A DNA stretch of 64,000 nt from NCBI GenBank assembly GCA_963976625.1, contig CAXBLA010000016.1, forward strand, positions 1-64,000. The letters are read 5' to 3'. The position numbers were made by a program, and so were the translations under genes. Numbering within the stretch: the stretch's first letter is position 1; every line of letters begins with the position of its first letter. Below the pieces are notes generated by a model. The model ran no database searches and was not told the DNA's origin. It saw only the letters and a program-made list of their open reading frames with translations. Positions 51,926-61,128 of the stretch are shown here, in pieces. Origin of the DNA: UBA1924 sp963976625. Lineage in GTDB: Bacteria; Planctomycetota; Phycisphaerae; Phycisphaerales; UBA1924.

Positions 51926-53050
51926 ATGATCGCCCAGCCCCTGACATTACACGCCCCCAGAGGCAGCGTCGAGTTGGAATCCAACCTGCTCCTCGCGCCC
52001 ATCGCCGGGTGGTGCGAACTCGCCTGGCGGATCACCTGCCGCGAGCTCGGCGGCGTCGGGCTCGCGTGCACCGATCTCTTGAGCCCCCAGGGTTTGCTGC
52101 GTTCGCAAGAAACCTCGACACGCATCGCCGCGACCAACGCGCAAGACCGCCCGCTGGGCATGCAGCTCTACGGCGCCGATCCCAAGGTCCTCGCCCAGGG
52201 CGCCATCTGGTGCGCCGACAACGGGGCCAATGTCGTCGATATCAACATGGGCTGCCCGGTCGACAAGGTCACCAAAAAAGACGGCGGGTCCAAGCTCATG
52301 TGCGATGTGCACAACACCTTCGATATGTTCGAGCAGGTCCGTGCCGCCCTCCCCCCCCATATCCCGCTGACGGCCAAGATGCGACTGGGCTGGGACGAAC
52401 AAGCCAAGAACGACGAGGTTGCCGGCACTTTGGCCGAGGGCTTATGCGAACGCGGGGCCGCGATGATCACCGTGCACGGCAGGACCACCGAACAAAAATT
52501 CAAGGGCTCCTGCGATCTCGACGGCATCAAACGCGTCGTCGATCGAGTCCGCGATCGCTTCCCGACCATCCCCGTCATCGGCAACGGCGACATCAAGACC
52601 CCCAGCGATGTCGTCGCGATGATGCACCAGACCGGGTGCGCCGGCGTCATGATCGGGCGCGGCTCATTCTCCAACCCCTGGCTGTTTCGCTATGGATGGG
52701 TGCTCCAACAGCGCGTCGTCGAACTCGGGATCGACCCATCAGATCTCGCCGCGGTCGAAGCGGTTGACCTGAGCGATGTGCACCCGAGCGAAGACGAAAA
52801 GCTCGACATGCTCCTGCGGTTCTTCGATCGGATGGTTGAATACCGCGACCCCGACCACGCGATGCATGTCCTGCGCCAGAAGGCCAACCTGCTCGGCAAG
52901 CCGATCAACAACGGCCACTGCCGCCCGCTCAAGAACGCGCTGCGCGAGGCCAAGGCCCCCGACGATATCCGCAAGGCCATCGAAGACTGGCGCAACCGCC
53001 CGCCCTACGAACCCGAGCAGTCGGACGCTTCGGAAAGCCAGCACTCATGA
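51926..53050 (+). CDS. tRNA-dihydrouridine synthase
   Basis: The 374-residue flavoprotein has the Dus TIM-barrel motifs: LLLAPIAGWCELAWR, VVDINMGCPVDKVTKKDGGSKLM with the catalytic cysteine in GCP, KMRLGW, VHGRTTEQKFKG, VIGNGDI and GVMIGRGSFSNPW. It reduces uridines in tRNA D-loops with FMN and NADPH. It follows pgpA by 9 bases and overlaps the next gene by 4, so four genes are likely co-transcribed. Confidence 0.94.
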   Translation: MIAQPLTLHAPRGSVELESNLLLAPIAGWCELAWRITCRELGGVGLACTDLLSPQGLLRSQETSTRIAATNAQDRPLGMQLYGADPKVLAQGAIWCADNGANVVDINMGCPVDKVTKKDGGSKLMCDVHNTFDMFEQVRAALPPHIPLTAKMRLGWDEQAKNDEVAGTLAEGLCERGAAMITVHGRTTEQKFKGSCDLDGIKRVVDRVRDRFPTIPVIGNGDIKTPSDVVAMMHQTGCAGVMIGRGSFSNPWLFRYGWVLQQRVVELGIDPSDLAAVEAVDLSDVHPSEDEKLDMLLRFFDRMVEYRDPDHAMHVLRQKANLLGKPINNGHCRPLKNALREAKAPDDIRKAIEDWRNRPPYEPEQSDASESQHS

Positions 53051-54159
53051 TCCCCAAGGTCTTGAGCGCATTTGTCAAAGGGCAAGCCGCGATGCTCGAC
53101 GATCGGGGGAAGCTCATCGAGCAGATGAGCGGGCGAACACCTCCTGAGTTTACTTTAAGCCCCCTACGAGAATCCCTACAGCAATCGCAGAGTCTCTACA
53201 AACGAACCATGGAGTTGCTTCCGATCATCACTCTCCTTCTTTGCGGAGTCATACTTGTCGCCGGTGTTGGTGCCATCGTCTGGCAAGTTGCTGGATTTCT
53301 CTCAGGACTCCTATTGAGCAGCGCCGGCTTTGCCAGCACCCTCACCGTGTTCATCTCAACTGTGCTGCTGGTCCTTTCTATATGGTTGATCGCCAATCGA
53401 TGGTCAAAGGCACGGGCCGATGTACACGCCCGTCATGGTAAACGCGAGGCCCGGGTCTTGCTCGATATGCTCAATGCGATTCATTTCTACCACCGATGCC
53501 CCGCGTGCGGGTTCTCCCTTCTTGAACTCGTCCCCGAACCGGATGGGTGTTCGGTGTGCCCCGAGTGCAGCGGCGCTTGGAACCGTTCGTGGTGGGCTGA
53601 CTTTATACCTGCCGCGAGCCTCGGCGACCTCGCCAACAAGCCAGATAAAAAACGCGAGAAACGCTGTCTCAATGATGCACGCACCGCCGAGTTCGAAGTC
53701 GCGGCCTGGCTTCCACGCAATCAACGCAGGGCGTATTTTCGTGTGTCCAAGACCAAACTCTCTGCCCAAGCCCGAATCAAGCTCTCGGCCGTCTTGATCT
53801 TTTTGATTATCACGACCGGCATCCCGATCGCGCTCATCCATTCCACCTACGCGCCATGGACCATCGGCACAGCCATCGTGCTCTTCACAATCGGATTGGC
53901 AATTTTCCGTACAACCTACGGCGTCTGCCAACGCCAACAGTTCGTCCGCGACCAGATCGATCTGCGCAGATGCGCTCAGTGCGATCACGAACTCGACGAC
54001 ACCCCCCACCCAATCGACAGTGCACTGTGCTGCCCCCAGTGCCGACACGCGTGGGACCCCGACACCGCAAGCAAAAGCCACCACGCCCGCAAACGATTCA
54101 AGCCCAACGACTACCGTCACGGCTTCCCCGAGACTGAGGACACCGAATCCGCTCAATAG
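53047..54159 (+). CDS. membrane protein with two zinc ribbons
   Basis: The 370-residue protein has two hydrophobic hairpins (about 60-110 and 245-285). Each is followed by a zinc-ribbon-like cysteine set: CPACGFSLL with CPECSGAW (about 151-178), and CAQCDHEL with CCPQCRHAW (about 317-342). All eight cysteines are in place. No enzyme motif is seen. It starts inside the last codons of the dus gene (ATGA). The paired ribbons suggest a duplicated membrane-hairpin plus ribbon unit; function is unknown. Confidence 0.8.
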   Translation: MIPKVLSAFVKGQAAMLDDRGKLIEQMSGRTPPEFTLSPLRESLQQSQSLYKRTMELLPIITLLLCGVILVAGVGAIVWQVAGFLSGLLLSSAGFASTLTVFISTVLLVLSIWLIANRWSKARADVHARHGKREARVLLDMLNAIHFYHRCPACGFSLLELVPEPDGCSVCPECSGAWNRSWWADFIPAASLGDLANKPDKKREKRCLNDARTAEFEVAAWLPRNQRRAYFRVSKTKLSAQARIKLSAVLIFLIITTGIPIALIHSTYAPWTIGTAIVLFTIGLAIFRTTYGVCQRQQFVRDQIDLRRCAQCDHELDDTPHPIDSALCCPQCRHAWDPDTASKSHHARKRFKPNDYRHGFPETEDTESAQ

Positions 54160-54280
54160 CCCCCCGCATAGGGGAATATGAACTGTCAAAGGGCATTCAA
54201 AAACCTATATTTGTGTTGTATGGACCCCAGCGAATGAGTTATATTGGAAGCTCACCACACCCTACCCCGGAGACGAACCG

Positions 54281-55660
54281 ATGAGCCGCACATTCCAGCT
54301 CGCACTCTTGAGCCTCGCCTCGATCTCAACCATCTCTCCCATCGCCCTCGCCGGCCCCGACTTGGTCTGCTCCGAGATCGGGTCCGCCGCCAGCTTCGGA
54401 TCGGCCGACGGCTTGGTGTCCTACGCCTTCGCCACCACCCTGTGCAATGTCGGCGACGAGCCCATCACCTGGGACGCCAACACCAACGAGCACCCGATTA
54501 TCTCCCAGACCCTCTATAAGCTCAGCGACGGGCAGATCACACAGATCGGCATCGGGCATGTCCGCCACATGAGCTTCGCGCTCGAGGGCAACGCGTGCGG
54601 GCTCGGATGCACGCCTGCCGGGAGCAACATGCTCGGCGCGGGCTGCTCGACCACCAGCGCCGGCACCATCAATGGCTCGCAGGGCCTGATGGGCCCGCGC
54701 AGCGAGATCGAATCCAACGATGGCTTCTTCCCCTATCCATTCGACTCGATCAATCAGATCGGCGACCCGGTCTACAAACGGCTCCGCGCGACCATCGCGG
54801 ATGTCAGCGACCAAGACGCCCTGTACTTTGTTGAGACCCAGGTCGTCACGCCCGGCGAGACCACCGCCGCGAGCAAGGCCAACAACGCCAGCTACCGCCA
54901 GGTCCTTTTCTCCCCAGCATCCGCGACCGCATCACTCACCGGCCCGACCTACTCCGGCCAGCCCGCGATCAACGCCTGGCGCGACCACGGGCTGGGGATC
55001 AACCAGCCCGACACCAGCGTCATCATCACGCAGGCCACCACGCCTAGCGGCGGGATCGTGCACCTGGGCTCGAAGGCCACGCTCACCGGAACAATCGATG
55101 ACATTGAATACTACCGATATGACTACGCCCTGCACAATCTCAACGAGGACCAGAGCATCGGGCGAGTCCTCCCGGCGGTATTCAACGCGCTTCAGTTGGA
55201 CGAGCTCTCATTCGCCGCGGCCGATCATCACGACGGGCTCGATGAGCTCATCCGTGATGAGCCCTGGCGATTCGTGGGCGGCCACGGAAACTTCGGCTGG
55301 CGTTCAGAGTTTGACTTCAAATTCGACCCCCTCGGCAATGCGGTCCGCTGGGGCACGATGTACAGCTTCGCTTGCGAGGGACCCTACAAGCCCACCACGG
55401 GCGACACCACCATTGTCCTCTTCGAACCCAGTGATCTGGGCGAGTACGGCGACCTCAACATCCACAGTGTGACCCCCGGCCAGCTTCAAATCTGTGGGGG
55501 CGATGTCAATGGCGATGGGCTCGTCGATTTCTTCGATATTGCATACTTCCTCGATGAGTACAACGCCCGCGGATCAAGTGCAGACTTCACCCAGGACGGC
55601 CTCTTTGATTTCTTCGATATCTCGGCCTTCCTTGACGCTTTCGCCCAAGACTGCCCATAA
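54281..55660 (+). CDS. secreted protein with dockerin-like C-terminal repeats
   Basis: The 459-residue protein has a signal peptide (MSRTFQLALLSLASISTISPIALA) behind GGAGACG, and a cysteine-containing beta-rich body with no recognised domain. The C-terminus carries two calcium-loop repeats, DVNGDGLVDFFDIAYFLDEY and DFTQDGLFDFFDISAFLDAF, ending in DCP. This dockerin-type module marks many exported proteins of Phycisphaerae and may anchor or sort them. The neighbouring peptidase has the same module. Confidence 0.85.
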   Translation: MSRTFQLALLSLASISTISPIALAGPDLVCSEIGSAASFGSADGLVSYAFATTLCNVGDEPITWDANTNEHPIISQTLYKLSDGQITQIGIGHVRHMSFALEGNACGLGCTPAGSNMLGAGCSTTSAGTINGSQGLMGPRSEIESNDGFFPYPFDSINQIGDPVYKRLRATIADVSDQDALYFVETQVVTPGETTAASKANNASYRQVLFSPASATASLTGPTYSGQPAINAWRDHGLGINQPDTSVIITQATTPSGGIVHLGSKATLTGTIDDIEYYRYDYALHNLNEDQSIGRVLPAVFNALQLDELSFAAADHHDGLDELIRDEPWRFVGGHGNFGWRSEFDFKFDPLGNAVRWGTMYSFACEGPYKPTTGDTTIVLFEPSDLGEYGDLNIHSVTPGQLQICGGDVNGDGLVDFFDIAYFLDEYNARGSSADFTQDGLFDFFDISAFLDAFAQDCP

Positions 55661-55895
55661 GCCCATCCGCCACATTCTCTTCTGCCCCTTGGAACCAGCC
55701 GAAAGCCCCCCCCGTATAGCAACGCACATGTTCTCATGTTCTTGAGGGGTGTCGTGTCGGCGTTCTGGTCGGCAGCGTTGGTGGTCTGTGTAGAGCCCGC
55801 CGGCGTCTGAGCCTGCGTATCTGTTTGCAGCCTGTTCAGAGCCCCCGAATCAGCCATCTCATACATCCCCCTGATGTCACCGCTGGAGTTTCCAT

Positions 55896-57335
55896 ATGCT
55901 TACCCACCTTTCGTGCACCATCGCCCTGTCCTTGTGCGCCGGCACCGTCATCGCCCAATCAGAACATCAGCACGCGCATCAACACGCCCAAGGCACCCAG
56001 CTCGATACCGTCCACGGCTGCTGGGGCGACGACCACGGTAATCTCGAGGGCGGGCAGTTCTTCCTCCCCAAAGACCCGCACGCCCAAGAGATCATCGATC
56101 GCATCGAATCCGCTCGTGGCGGCATCCCCGATAACCGTGTCGATCTCGTCATCGTCGGCGACGGCTACACCGCAAGCGAGATGGACACCTTCCACGCCGA
56201 CGCCGGGCGGATCTCCGATTCGCTCTTCCGCTACGAGCCCTTCACCAGCTACGAGAACTACTTCCGCATCACCGCCGTCGAGGTGATCTCCAATGAATCC
56301 GGCGTGGACAACGACACCCAGCGCACCATCAGCCGAGACACCGCCCTTGATATGTCCTACTGGTGCGGCGGGACCGAGCGCCTGCTGTGCGTCAATGTAG
56401 GCAAGGCGTACGCGGCGGCCGCCAGCGCTCCGGACATCGACCAGGTCATCGCGATCGCCAACTCCTCTAAGTACGGCGGCGCGGGCTACCCGAGCAACAA
56501 CCTGGGCACCGCGGCCGGGGGCAACTCGGCAGCCGCCGAGATCGCGATCCATGAGCTCGGGCATTCGCTGGGCGATCTGGCCGACGAATACACCTACGGC
56601 GGCGCGGAAACCTACACAGGACGCGAGCTGAGCCCTGTCGATGTTTCAATTTACGACCGCAACGAGCAGCTCTCACGCCAGACCAAATGGCACCAGTGGC
56701 TCGACGCCTCAATGACCGGATTCGACGGCCCGATCAGCTCCTACGAGGGCGGCAACTACTCTGTGTTTGGCGTCTTCCGCCCATCGAACAACTCGATGAT
56801 GCGCAGCCTGGGACGCGAGTTCAACCTCGTGAGCGCCGAGCAACTGCTCAAAGAAATCTACCGCGAGGTCAGCCCGATCGACGACGGCACGCCCAACGGG
56901 GCGAGCATTGAATCCGATGGCACCGTCTGGGTCGAGCCGATGCAGCCGCTCAATCACGACTTGACCATCCGCTGGTTCGTCGACGGGAATCAGCTACTGA
57001 GTGCATTTGGGCAAACTACCCTCGACCTCTCAACGCTCGAACTTGGCGCGGGCTCGCACCAACTGCGCGTCGAGGTCACCGACAACACCAACTGGGTGCG
57101 CAACGAATCCATGCGCAGCGCGTTCATGAGCGAATCACGGACCTTCACCATCGAGCCATGCACCGCATTGGCGGATCTCACGAGCGACGGCGTGCTCGAT
57201 TTCTTCGATGTGTCCGCCTTCCTCGATGCGTTCGGCGAGCAGGCCGCTCTAGCCGATCTCACCGGCGATGGAATCTACGATTTCTACGATATCAGCGCAT
57301 TTCTCGATTCGTTCGCCTCCGGCTCCTGCAACTAA
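55896..57335 (+). CDS. secreted M64-type zinc metallopeptidase with dockerin-like tail
   Basis: The 479-residue protein has a signal peptide (1-20), then a His-rich stretch. The M64 domain has VDLVIVGDGYTASEM (82-96) and the zinc motif HELGHSLGDLADEY (219-232), with His219, His223 and Asp230 as likely ligands and Glu220 catalytic. M64 peptidases are named after an IgA1 protease of Clostridium ramosum. A beta-sandwich linker (about 340-430) leads to two dockerin-like repeats (LTSDGVLDFFDVSAFLDAF and LTGDGIYDFYDISAFLDSF). It is probably cell-surface or secreted and degrades external protein. Confidence 0.9.
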   Translation: MLTHLSCTIALSLCAGTVIAQSEHQHAHQHAQGTQLDTVHGCWGDDHGNLEGGQFFLPKDPHAQEIIDRIESARGGIPDNRVDLVIVGDGYTASEMDTFHADAGRISDSLFRYEPFTSYENYFRITAVEVISNESGVDNDTQRTISRDTALDMSYWCGGTERLLCVNVGKAYAAAASAPDIDQVIAIANSSKYGGAGYPSNNLGTAAGGNSAAAEIAIHELGHSLGDLADEYTYGGAETYTGRELSPVDVSIYDRNEQLSRQTKWHQWLDASMTGFDGPISSYEGGNYSVFGVFRPSNNSMMRSLGREFNLVSAEQLLKEIYREVSPIDDGTPNGASIESDGTVWVEPMQPLNHDLTIRWFVDGNQLLSAFGQTTLDLSTLELGAGSHQLRVEVTDNTNWVRNESMRSAFMSESRTFTIEPCTALADLTSDGVLDFFDVSAFLDAFGEQAALADLTGDGIYDFYDISAFLDSFASGSCN

Positions 57336-57681
57336 TCCGCCGATGAAAACTATGTAATTCAGGATGATTCGTGCAATAGTGCCCCCTCAATATCGTTGAT
57401 ATTGGGACGGGATACCTTCTATCTGACCCCTGCAGACCGACTCTGAGCCCGGAGATTGCTTCCACGGGCTGAAAAACCGTGATCCGCAGGGTGGCAAGGC
57501 ACGATTCAGTGTGTCGTGTGCCTTTTGCAGATGCTCTGAATATCATCCGTCGTGGCTAATGGTTGTGCCCCCACTGTCTCGGGAGCACACCAATGAATCG
57601 CAGTGTGCACCACGGGCCTTGTTGGCGGCTTGATCGACGACTGGCCCCACCGGACTCGCTTATCGGATCAGGAGAACTCAG
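57336..57681. other. 346-base intergenic region with hairpins
   Basis: No gene is seen. It holds CAATATC-GTT-GATATTG (57389-57405), a longer GC-rich imperfect stem around AGCCCGG...CGGGCT (57449-57470), and AAGGCA...TGCCTT (57496-57524) followed by a short T run that may end the peptidase transcript. The right end carries GGAG before the DUF1573 gene start. A structured leader is possible. Confidence 0.45.
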
Positions 57682-58782
57682 ATGAAGTTTCAGAAATACA
57701 CCCACCGCTCACTCCTCACAATCCCAGCCCTCGCGCTCGTCTGCTCGATGAGCACGCTCGCCCAGGCGCAGGCGGTCGAAGTCACCGAGCCGACCCCAGA
57801 GACCCCGGTGGTTGACGAGAGCCTCGCGGGCCAGGGCAAGCTCGTCTTCCTGACCAAGATCCAGGAGACCGGCGAGATCCTCGACACCGAGATCACCAAC
57901 CTGACCTACACCTTCCGCAACACCGGCAAGGGCCCGCTGACCATCGAGCACATCAAGCCCACCTGCGGCTGCACCGTCCCCGAGCTCAACAAGAAGACCT
58001 ACATGCCCGGCGAGCACGGCACGCTCACCGTCGAGTTCGACCCCAAGGGCAAGCACGGCGCGCTCACCCGTAGCATCGCCATCTTCACCGACTCGGAGAA
58101 GACCCCCAACGACACCATCGTCGTCCGCACAATCGTCAAGCCCGTCGTGCTGATCGAACCAGCGGTCCTCCCGTTCAACTCCATCGAGAAGGGCGAAACC
58201 GTCACCAAGGAGTTCAAGATCTACGGACGCACCGATGACTTCAAGGTCACCCGCGCGACCACCGATCTCAACGACACCTTCGACATCAAGGTCGTCGATG
58301 GCGGCAAGGTCGAGAAGAACGGCGAGATGCTCACACTCCAGATCATCAAGCTCACCGTCAAGCCCGACGCCAAACCCAACAGCCACCGCACCGAGATCAG
58401 CGTGCGCACCAACGACGAACGCCGATCGATCTTCTCGATCTCCGCAGCCGTCCGCGTGATGGGCGATCTGTCGGCCAACCCGATCCGCGTCACGCTTGGT
58501 CGTCTGGCTGTCGGCGACGAGTTCACCCGCGAGTTCCATGTCGTCTCCAAGTCCAACACCGCCTTCGAGATCAAAAGCGTCAACGCGGACTCCAACGCGA
58601 TCGAAGCAAACTACGAATTCATCCCCGTGGACCCAGAGCTCCGCAACGACTGGATCGTGCGTCTCAAGGGCACCGTGGTGAACTCGGCCGCCCGCTTCAA
58701 CACGCAGCTCCACATCGCCACCGATGTCAAGGACGAAGAAATGATCAATGTCCAGATGTACGGCCAGCTCCAACGCCAGTAA
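57682..58782 (+). CDS. exported DUF1573-domain protein
   Basis: The 366-residue protein has a signal peptide (about 1-30, ending TLAQAQA) and a DUF1573 beta-sandwich (about 55-130) with the hallmark IKPTCGCTVPEL and PGEHGTLTVEFDPKGKHG. Two further Ig-like segments follow. DUF1573 proteins are exported and common in planctomycetes and Bacteroidota; their function is not settled. GGAG precedes the ATG. It leads a group with a rhodanese-like protein and a MauE/DoxX-like protein, the latter two coupled. Confidence 0.88.
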   Translation: MKFQKYTHRSLLTIPALALVCSMSTLAQAQAVEVTEPTPETPVVDESLAGQGKLVFLTKIQETGEILDTEITNLTYTFRNTGKGPLTIEHIKPTCGCTVPELNKKTYMPGEHGTLTVEFDPKGKHGALTRSIAIFTDSEKTPNDTIVVRTIVKPVVLIEPAVLPFNSIEKGETVTKEFKIYGRTDDFKVTRATTDLNDTFDIKVVDGGKVEKNGEMLTLQIIKLTVKPDAKPNSHRTEISVRTNDERRSIFSISAAVRVMGDLSANPIRVTLGRLAVGDEFTREFHVVSKSNTAFEIKSVNADSNAIEANYEFIPVDPELRNDWIVRLKGTVVNSAARFNTQLHIATDVKDEEMINVQMYGQLQRQ

Positions 58783-58824
58783 GCTGTGCACGGTATCAAC
58801 GCGAACTCATCGGGCTCGACATTT

Positions 58825-59457
58825 ATGAAGTGTAAACAGACCATCATCGGCGCGCTCGCCATCGTCGGGCTCGGGTACCTCGCGGGCGCGACGCACGCGA
58901 TCTTTGATCCCAAGCCGGTGGCCCTCAGGCTCTCGCCGGCGATGCTCAATCAGGGCGATCCTGCCGAGACACCGGTCTCGAACACCGCCCCCGTTGAACC
59001 GGATGCCGGACCTGAAACACAAACTGACCCGATCGATCCGGTCGACCCCAGCGCTCTCGACCCGCTCGATATCCCCGGCCCCGAGGGCACCATCACCCTC
59101 CGCGAAGCCAAAGCCCTGCATGATGAAGGGGCGTACTTCGTCGATGCCCGCCTGGAGCATGAGTTCAACGAATCGCACATCCCCTACGCGATGTTCCTGC
59201 CCGCCCAGCGCATCCGTACCCGCGACGGGCTTGACGAGCTGAGCACCATCCCGCCCGACATCACCATCGTCGTCTACTGCGTGGGCGGCGAGTGCGACGC
59301 ATCCCACAACACCATGATGGCGATGCTCAACTCCGGGCTCGGGTTCACCGACATCCGGATCATGGGGCGAGGCTTCATCGACTGGGTCGAAGCCGGGCTC
59401 CCGGTCGAGCACGAAGATGGCTCGATCACTAAATCAAACCCGGAGGGCACCCCATGA
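58825..59457 (+). CDS. membrane-anchored rhodanese-like protein
   Basis: The 210-residue protein has an N-terminal anchor (about 7-25), a Pro/Asp/Thr-rich linker (45-85), and a rhodanese domain (about 88-195) with YFVDARLEHEFNESHIP and active-site loop YCVGGECDAS, where Cys152 is the catalytic candidate. The loop has Gly-Glu-Cys where many rhodaneses have G-x-R, so a second cysteine (Cys157) is within reach. Sulfur transfer or disulfide chemistry outside the cytoplasm is inferred. ATG at 58825 is chosen because the hydrophobic anchor begins there. Confidence 0.85.
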   Translation: MKCKQTIIGALAIVGLGYLAGATHAIFDPKPVALRLSPAMLNQGDPAETPVSNTAPVEPDAGPETQTDPIDPVDPSALDPLDIPGPEGTITLREAKALHDEGAYFVDARLEHEFNESHIPYAMFLPAQRIRTRDGLDELSTIPPDITIVVYCVGGECDASHNTMMAMLNSGLGFTDIRIMGRGFIDWVEAGLPVEHEDGSITKSNPEGTP

Positions 59458-59987
59458 GCGCCTTCAAATGGTTCGAATCCATCTGCATCCAGTTCCCCGC
59501 CCGGCTCTTGCTCGGCGGCGCCTTCTGCTTCGCGGGCTCCAAGAAGCTGATGGATGTACAATCCTTTGCCGAAGCGATCAAGGGCTTCAAAGTCCTCAAT
59601 GTCGACACCCACGAACAGCTCATCATCAACGCCGCCTACTCAATGCCGTGGATCGAACTCATCGCCGGCCTGCTGCTGATCCTGGGGCTCTGGACCCGGG
59701 CCGCCACGATGGTGATCGCGGTGATGCTCCTCGTCTTCATCGCGGCGCTGATCCATGTGATCACCGACGACACGATCTCGGCGAGCTGCTCGTGCTTCGG
59801 GGATGTCAAGGTCATCTGCACCTCGCCTGAGATCGGCTGGTGCATGGTCTGGCGCGATGTCGTCATGCTACTGCCCGCGATCTACCTGCTCTGGCGGGGC
59901 GGGGGCAAGCTGGCGATCGATGCCAGAGCCGAAAGTAAGCTCGAAGCCCAAATCAGTAACCCTGAGCCTGATCTTGAGCCCAGATAA
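59454..59987 (+). CDS. MauE/DoxX-family membrane protein
   Basis: The 177-residue protein has four membrane segments in the DoxX/MauE pattern. It opens with ARLLLGGAFCFAGSKKLMD, has WIELIAGLLLILGLWTRAA in the middle, and SASCSCFGDV at about 109-118. The CxCFG motif is a MauE-type feature tied to redox or disulfide handling. It overlaps the rhodanese gene by 4 bases. Together with DUF1573 and the rhodanese it probably forms an envelope sulfur/redox unit. Confidence 0.87.
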   Translation: MSAFKWFESICIQFPARLLLGGAFCFAGSKKLMDVQSFAEAIKGFKVLNVDTHEQLIINAAYSMPWIELIAGLLLILGLWTRAATMVIAVMLLVFIAALIHVITDDTISASCSCFGDVKVICTSPEIGWCMVWRDVVMLLPAIYLLWRGGGKLAIDARAESKLEAQISNPEPDLEPR

Positions 59988-60176
59988 AGCCCAGACAATG
60001 CGTCCTTCGGGCCTGAATTGAGCCCGGATTGGCCATCAACAGGCTCGACGAACGCAATTGCAGAGCCTAAACTCACCCTCGCAATACAGATACACATCGA
60101 CTGATCCGTCGCTTGTCTCTCCCGGTGGTGTTCACCGGCACGATAAGCCACGAAGTCCAAGACGGAGATCAAAGAC

Positions 60177-60461
60177 ATGAGCAGAATGAACTCTTCAAAG
60201 AGCGGCCCACGCGATCGCGGCGGCGCCGACGACCGTTTCTCAGCCGGCCCAGCACCCAAGGCCACCAAAGAAAGCGGCAAGGGCATCGAGTATGTTGACT
60301 ACAAGGATCACGAGACCCTTCGTCGCATGATGACCCCCAACGGCAAGATCTACGGGCGCAAGCGTCTGGGCACCAACGCCCGCCAGCAGCGCATGGTCGC
60401 TCGCGCCATCAAGCGTGCTCGCTTCATGGGCCTGCTCCCATTCACCAGCGCGACCCTCTGA
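60177..60461 (+). CDS. rpsR: 30S ribosomal protein S18
   Basis: The 94-residue protein has the S18 core IEYVDYKDHETLRRMMTPNG, RKRLGTNARQQRMVARAIKRARFMGLLPF. It has an N-terminal extension of about 35 Ser/Gly/Lys-rich residues. S18 helps form the platform of the small subunit. It stands alone, without rpsF, ssb or rplI, and is closed by a strong terminator. Confidence 0.96.
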   Translation: MSRMNSSKSGPRDRGGADDRFSAGPAPKATKESGKGIEYVDYKDHETLRRMMTPNGKIYGRKRLGTNARQQRMVARAIKRARFMGLLPFTSATL

Positions 60462-60504
60462 TTCAGCAAATCCAGCTGAGCCCGCTGACGAATATCGACG
60501 ACTG

Positions 60505-60533
60505 CAGGCCCGGAGCAATCCGGGCCTGTTTTT
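60505..60533 (+). terminator. rho-independent terminator of rpsR
   Basis: CAGGCCCGGA (60505-60514) pairs with TCCGGGCCTG (60519-60528) around a GCAA tetraloop, followed by TTTTT (60529-60533). It is 43 bases after the rpsR stop. Confidence 0.93.
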
Positions 60534-60598
60534 ATGCGCACGCCGCCAAATGCGCACGCCGCCAACTCAAACTCGCTGACGACTTCCTAGAATCTACC

Positions 60599-61093
60599 AT
60601 GCCTGTATACGAACGAGATTATCGAGCCGTCGCGATGGCGCTGGCCCAAGTCACCGGCAATCGCAAGCGGCGCATGCGCGAGGTCTGCGATGTGCTCTGG
60701 CGGTTCTTCAAGGACGAGGGCGTCTCGTGGGTTGGGTTCTACACCAAGGACCCCGACGAAGACCAGATGATCCTCGGCCCATCGCGCGACAAGCCCGCAT
60801 GCTCGCCCATCGAGCTCCGCGGCGCCTGCGGCATGAGCTGGTCCAAAAAACGCCCGATCATCGTCAACGATGTCCATAACCTCGGCGAACACTACATCGC
60901 CTGCGATCCCAAGGACCGCTCCGAGATCGTCATCCCCCTCTTCAACGACGACGGCTCCTGCTTCGGCGTCCTCGATGTCGATTCGTTCGATCGCAACGCC
61001 TTTAGCGAGCACGACCTGATCGAGCTCCGCCGACTGATGGAATCCACCGCCATCACCTGGCCCGCCCCCCACACGCCGGCCCTGATTTACTGA
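60599..61093 (+). CDS. msrC: GAF protein, free methionine-(R)-sulfoxide reductase-like
   Basis: The 164-residue GAF protein matches fRMsr enzymes: SWVGFYTKD near the start, KPACSP, RGACGMSW, YIACDPKDRSEIVIPLF and GVLDVDS. The three cysteines used by the Escherichia coli enzyme are all here (C68, C77, C102). fRMsr reduces free methionine-R-sulfoxide after oxidative damage. The ATG at 60599 has no obvious ribosome binding site. The cysteines argue for the enzyme rather than a signalling GAF domain. Confidence 0.85.
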   Translation: MPVYERDYRAVAMALAQVTGNRKRRMREVCDVLWRFFKDEGVSWVGFYTKDPDEDQMILGPSRDKPACSPIELRGACGMSWSKKRPIIVNDVHNLGEHYIACDPKDRSEIVIPLFNDDGSCFGVLDVDSFDRNAFSEHDLIELRRLMESTAITWPAPHTPALIY

Positions 61094-61128
61094 CCCAAGT
61101 TTGAACTCGACAACAACAGGGATCGCCC

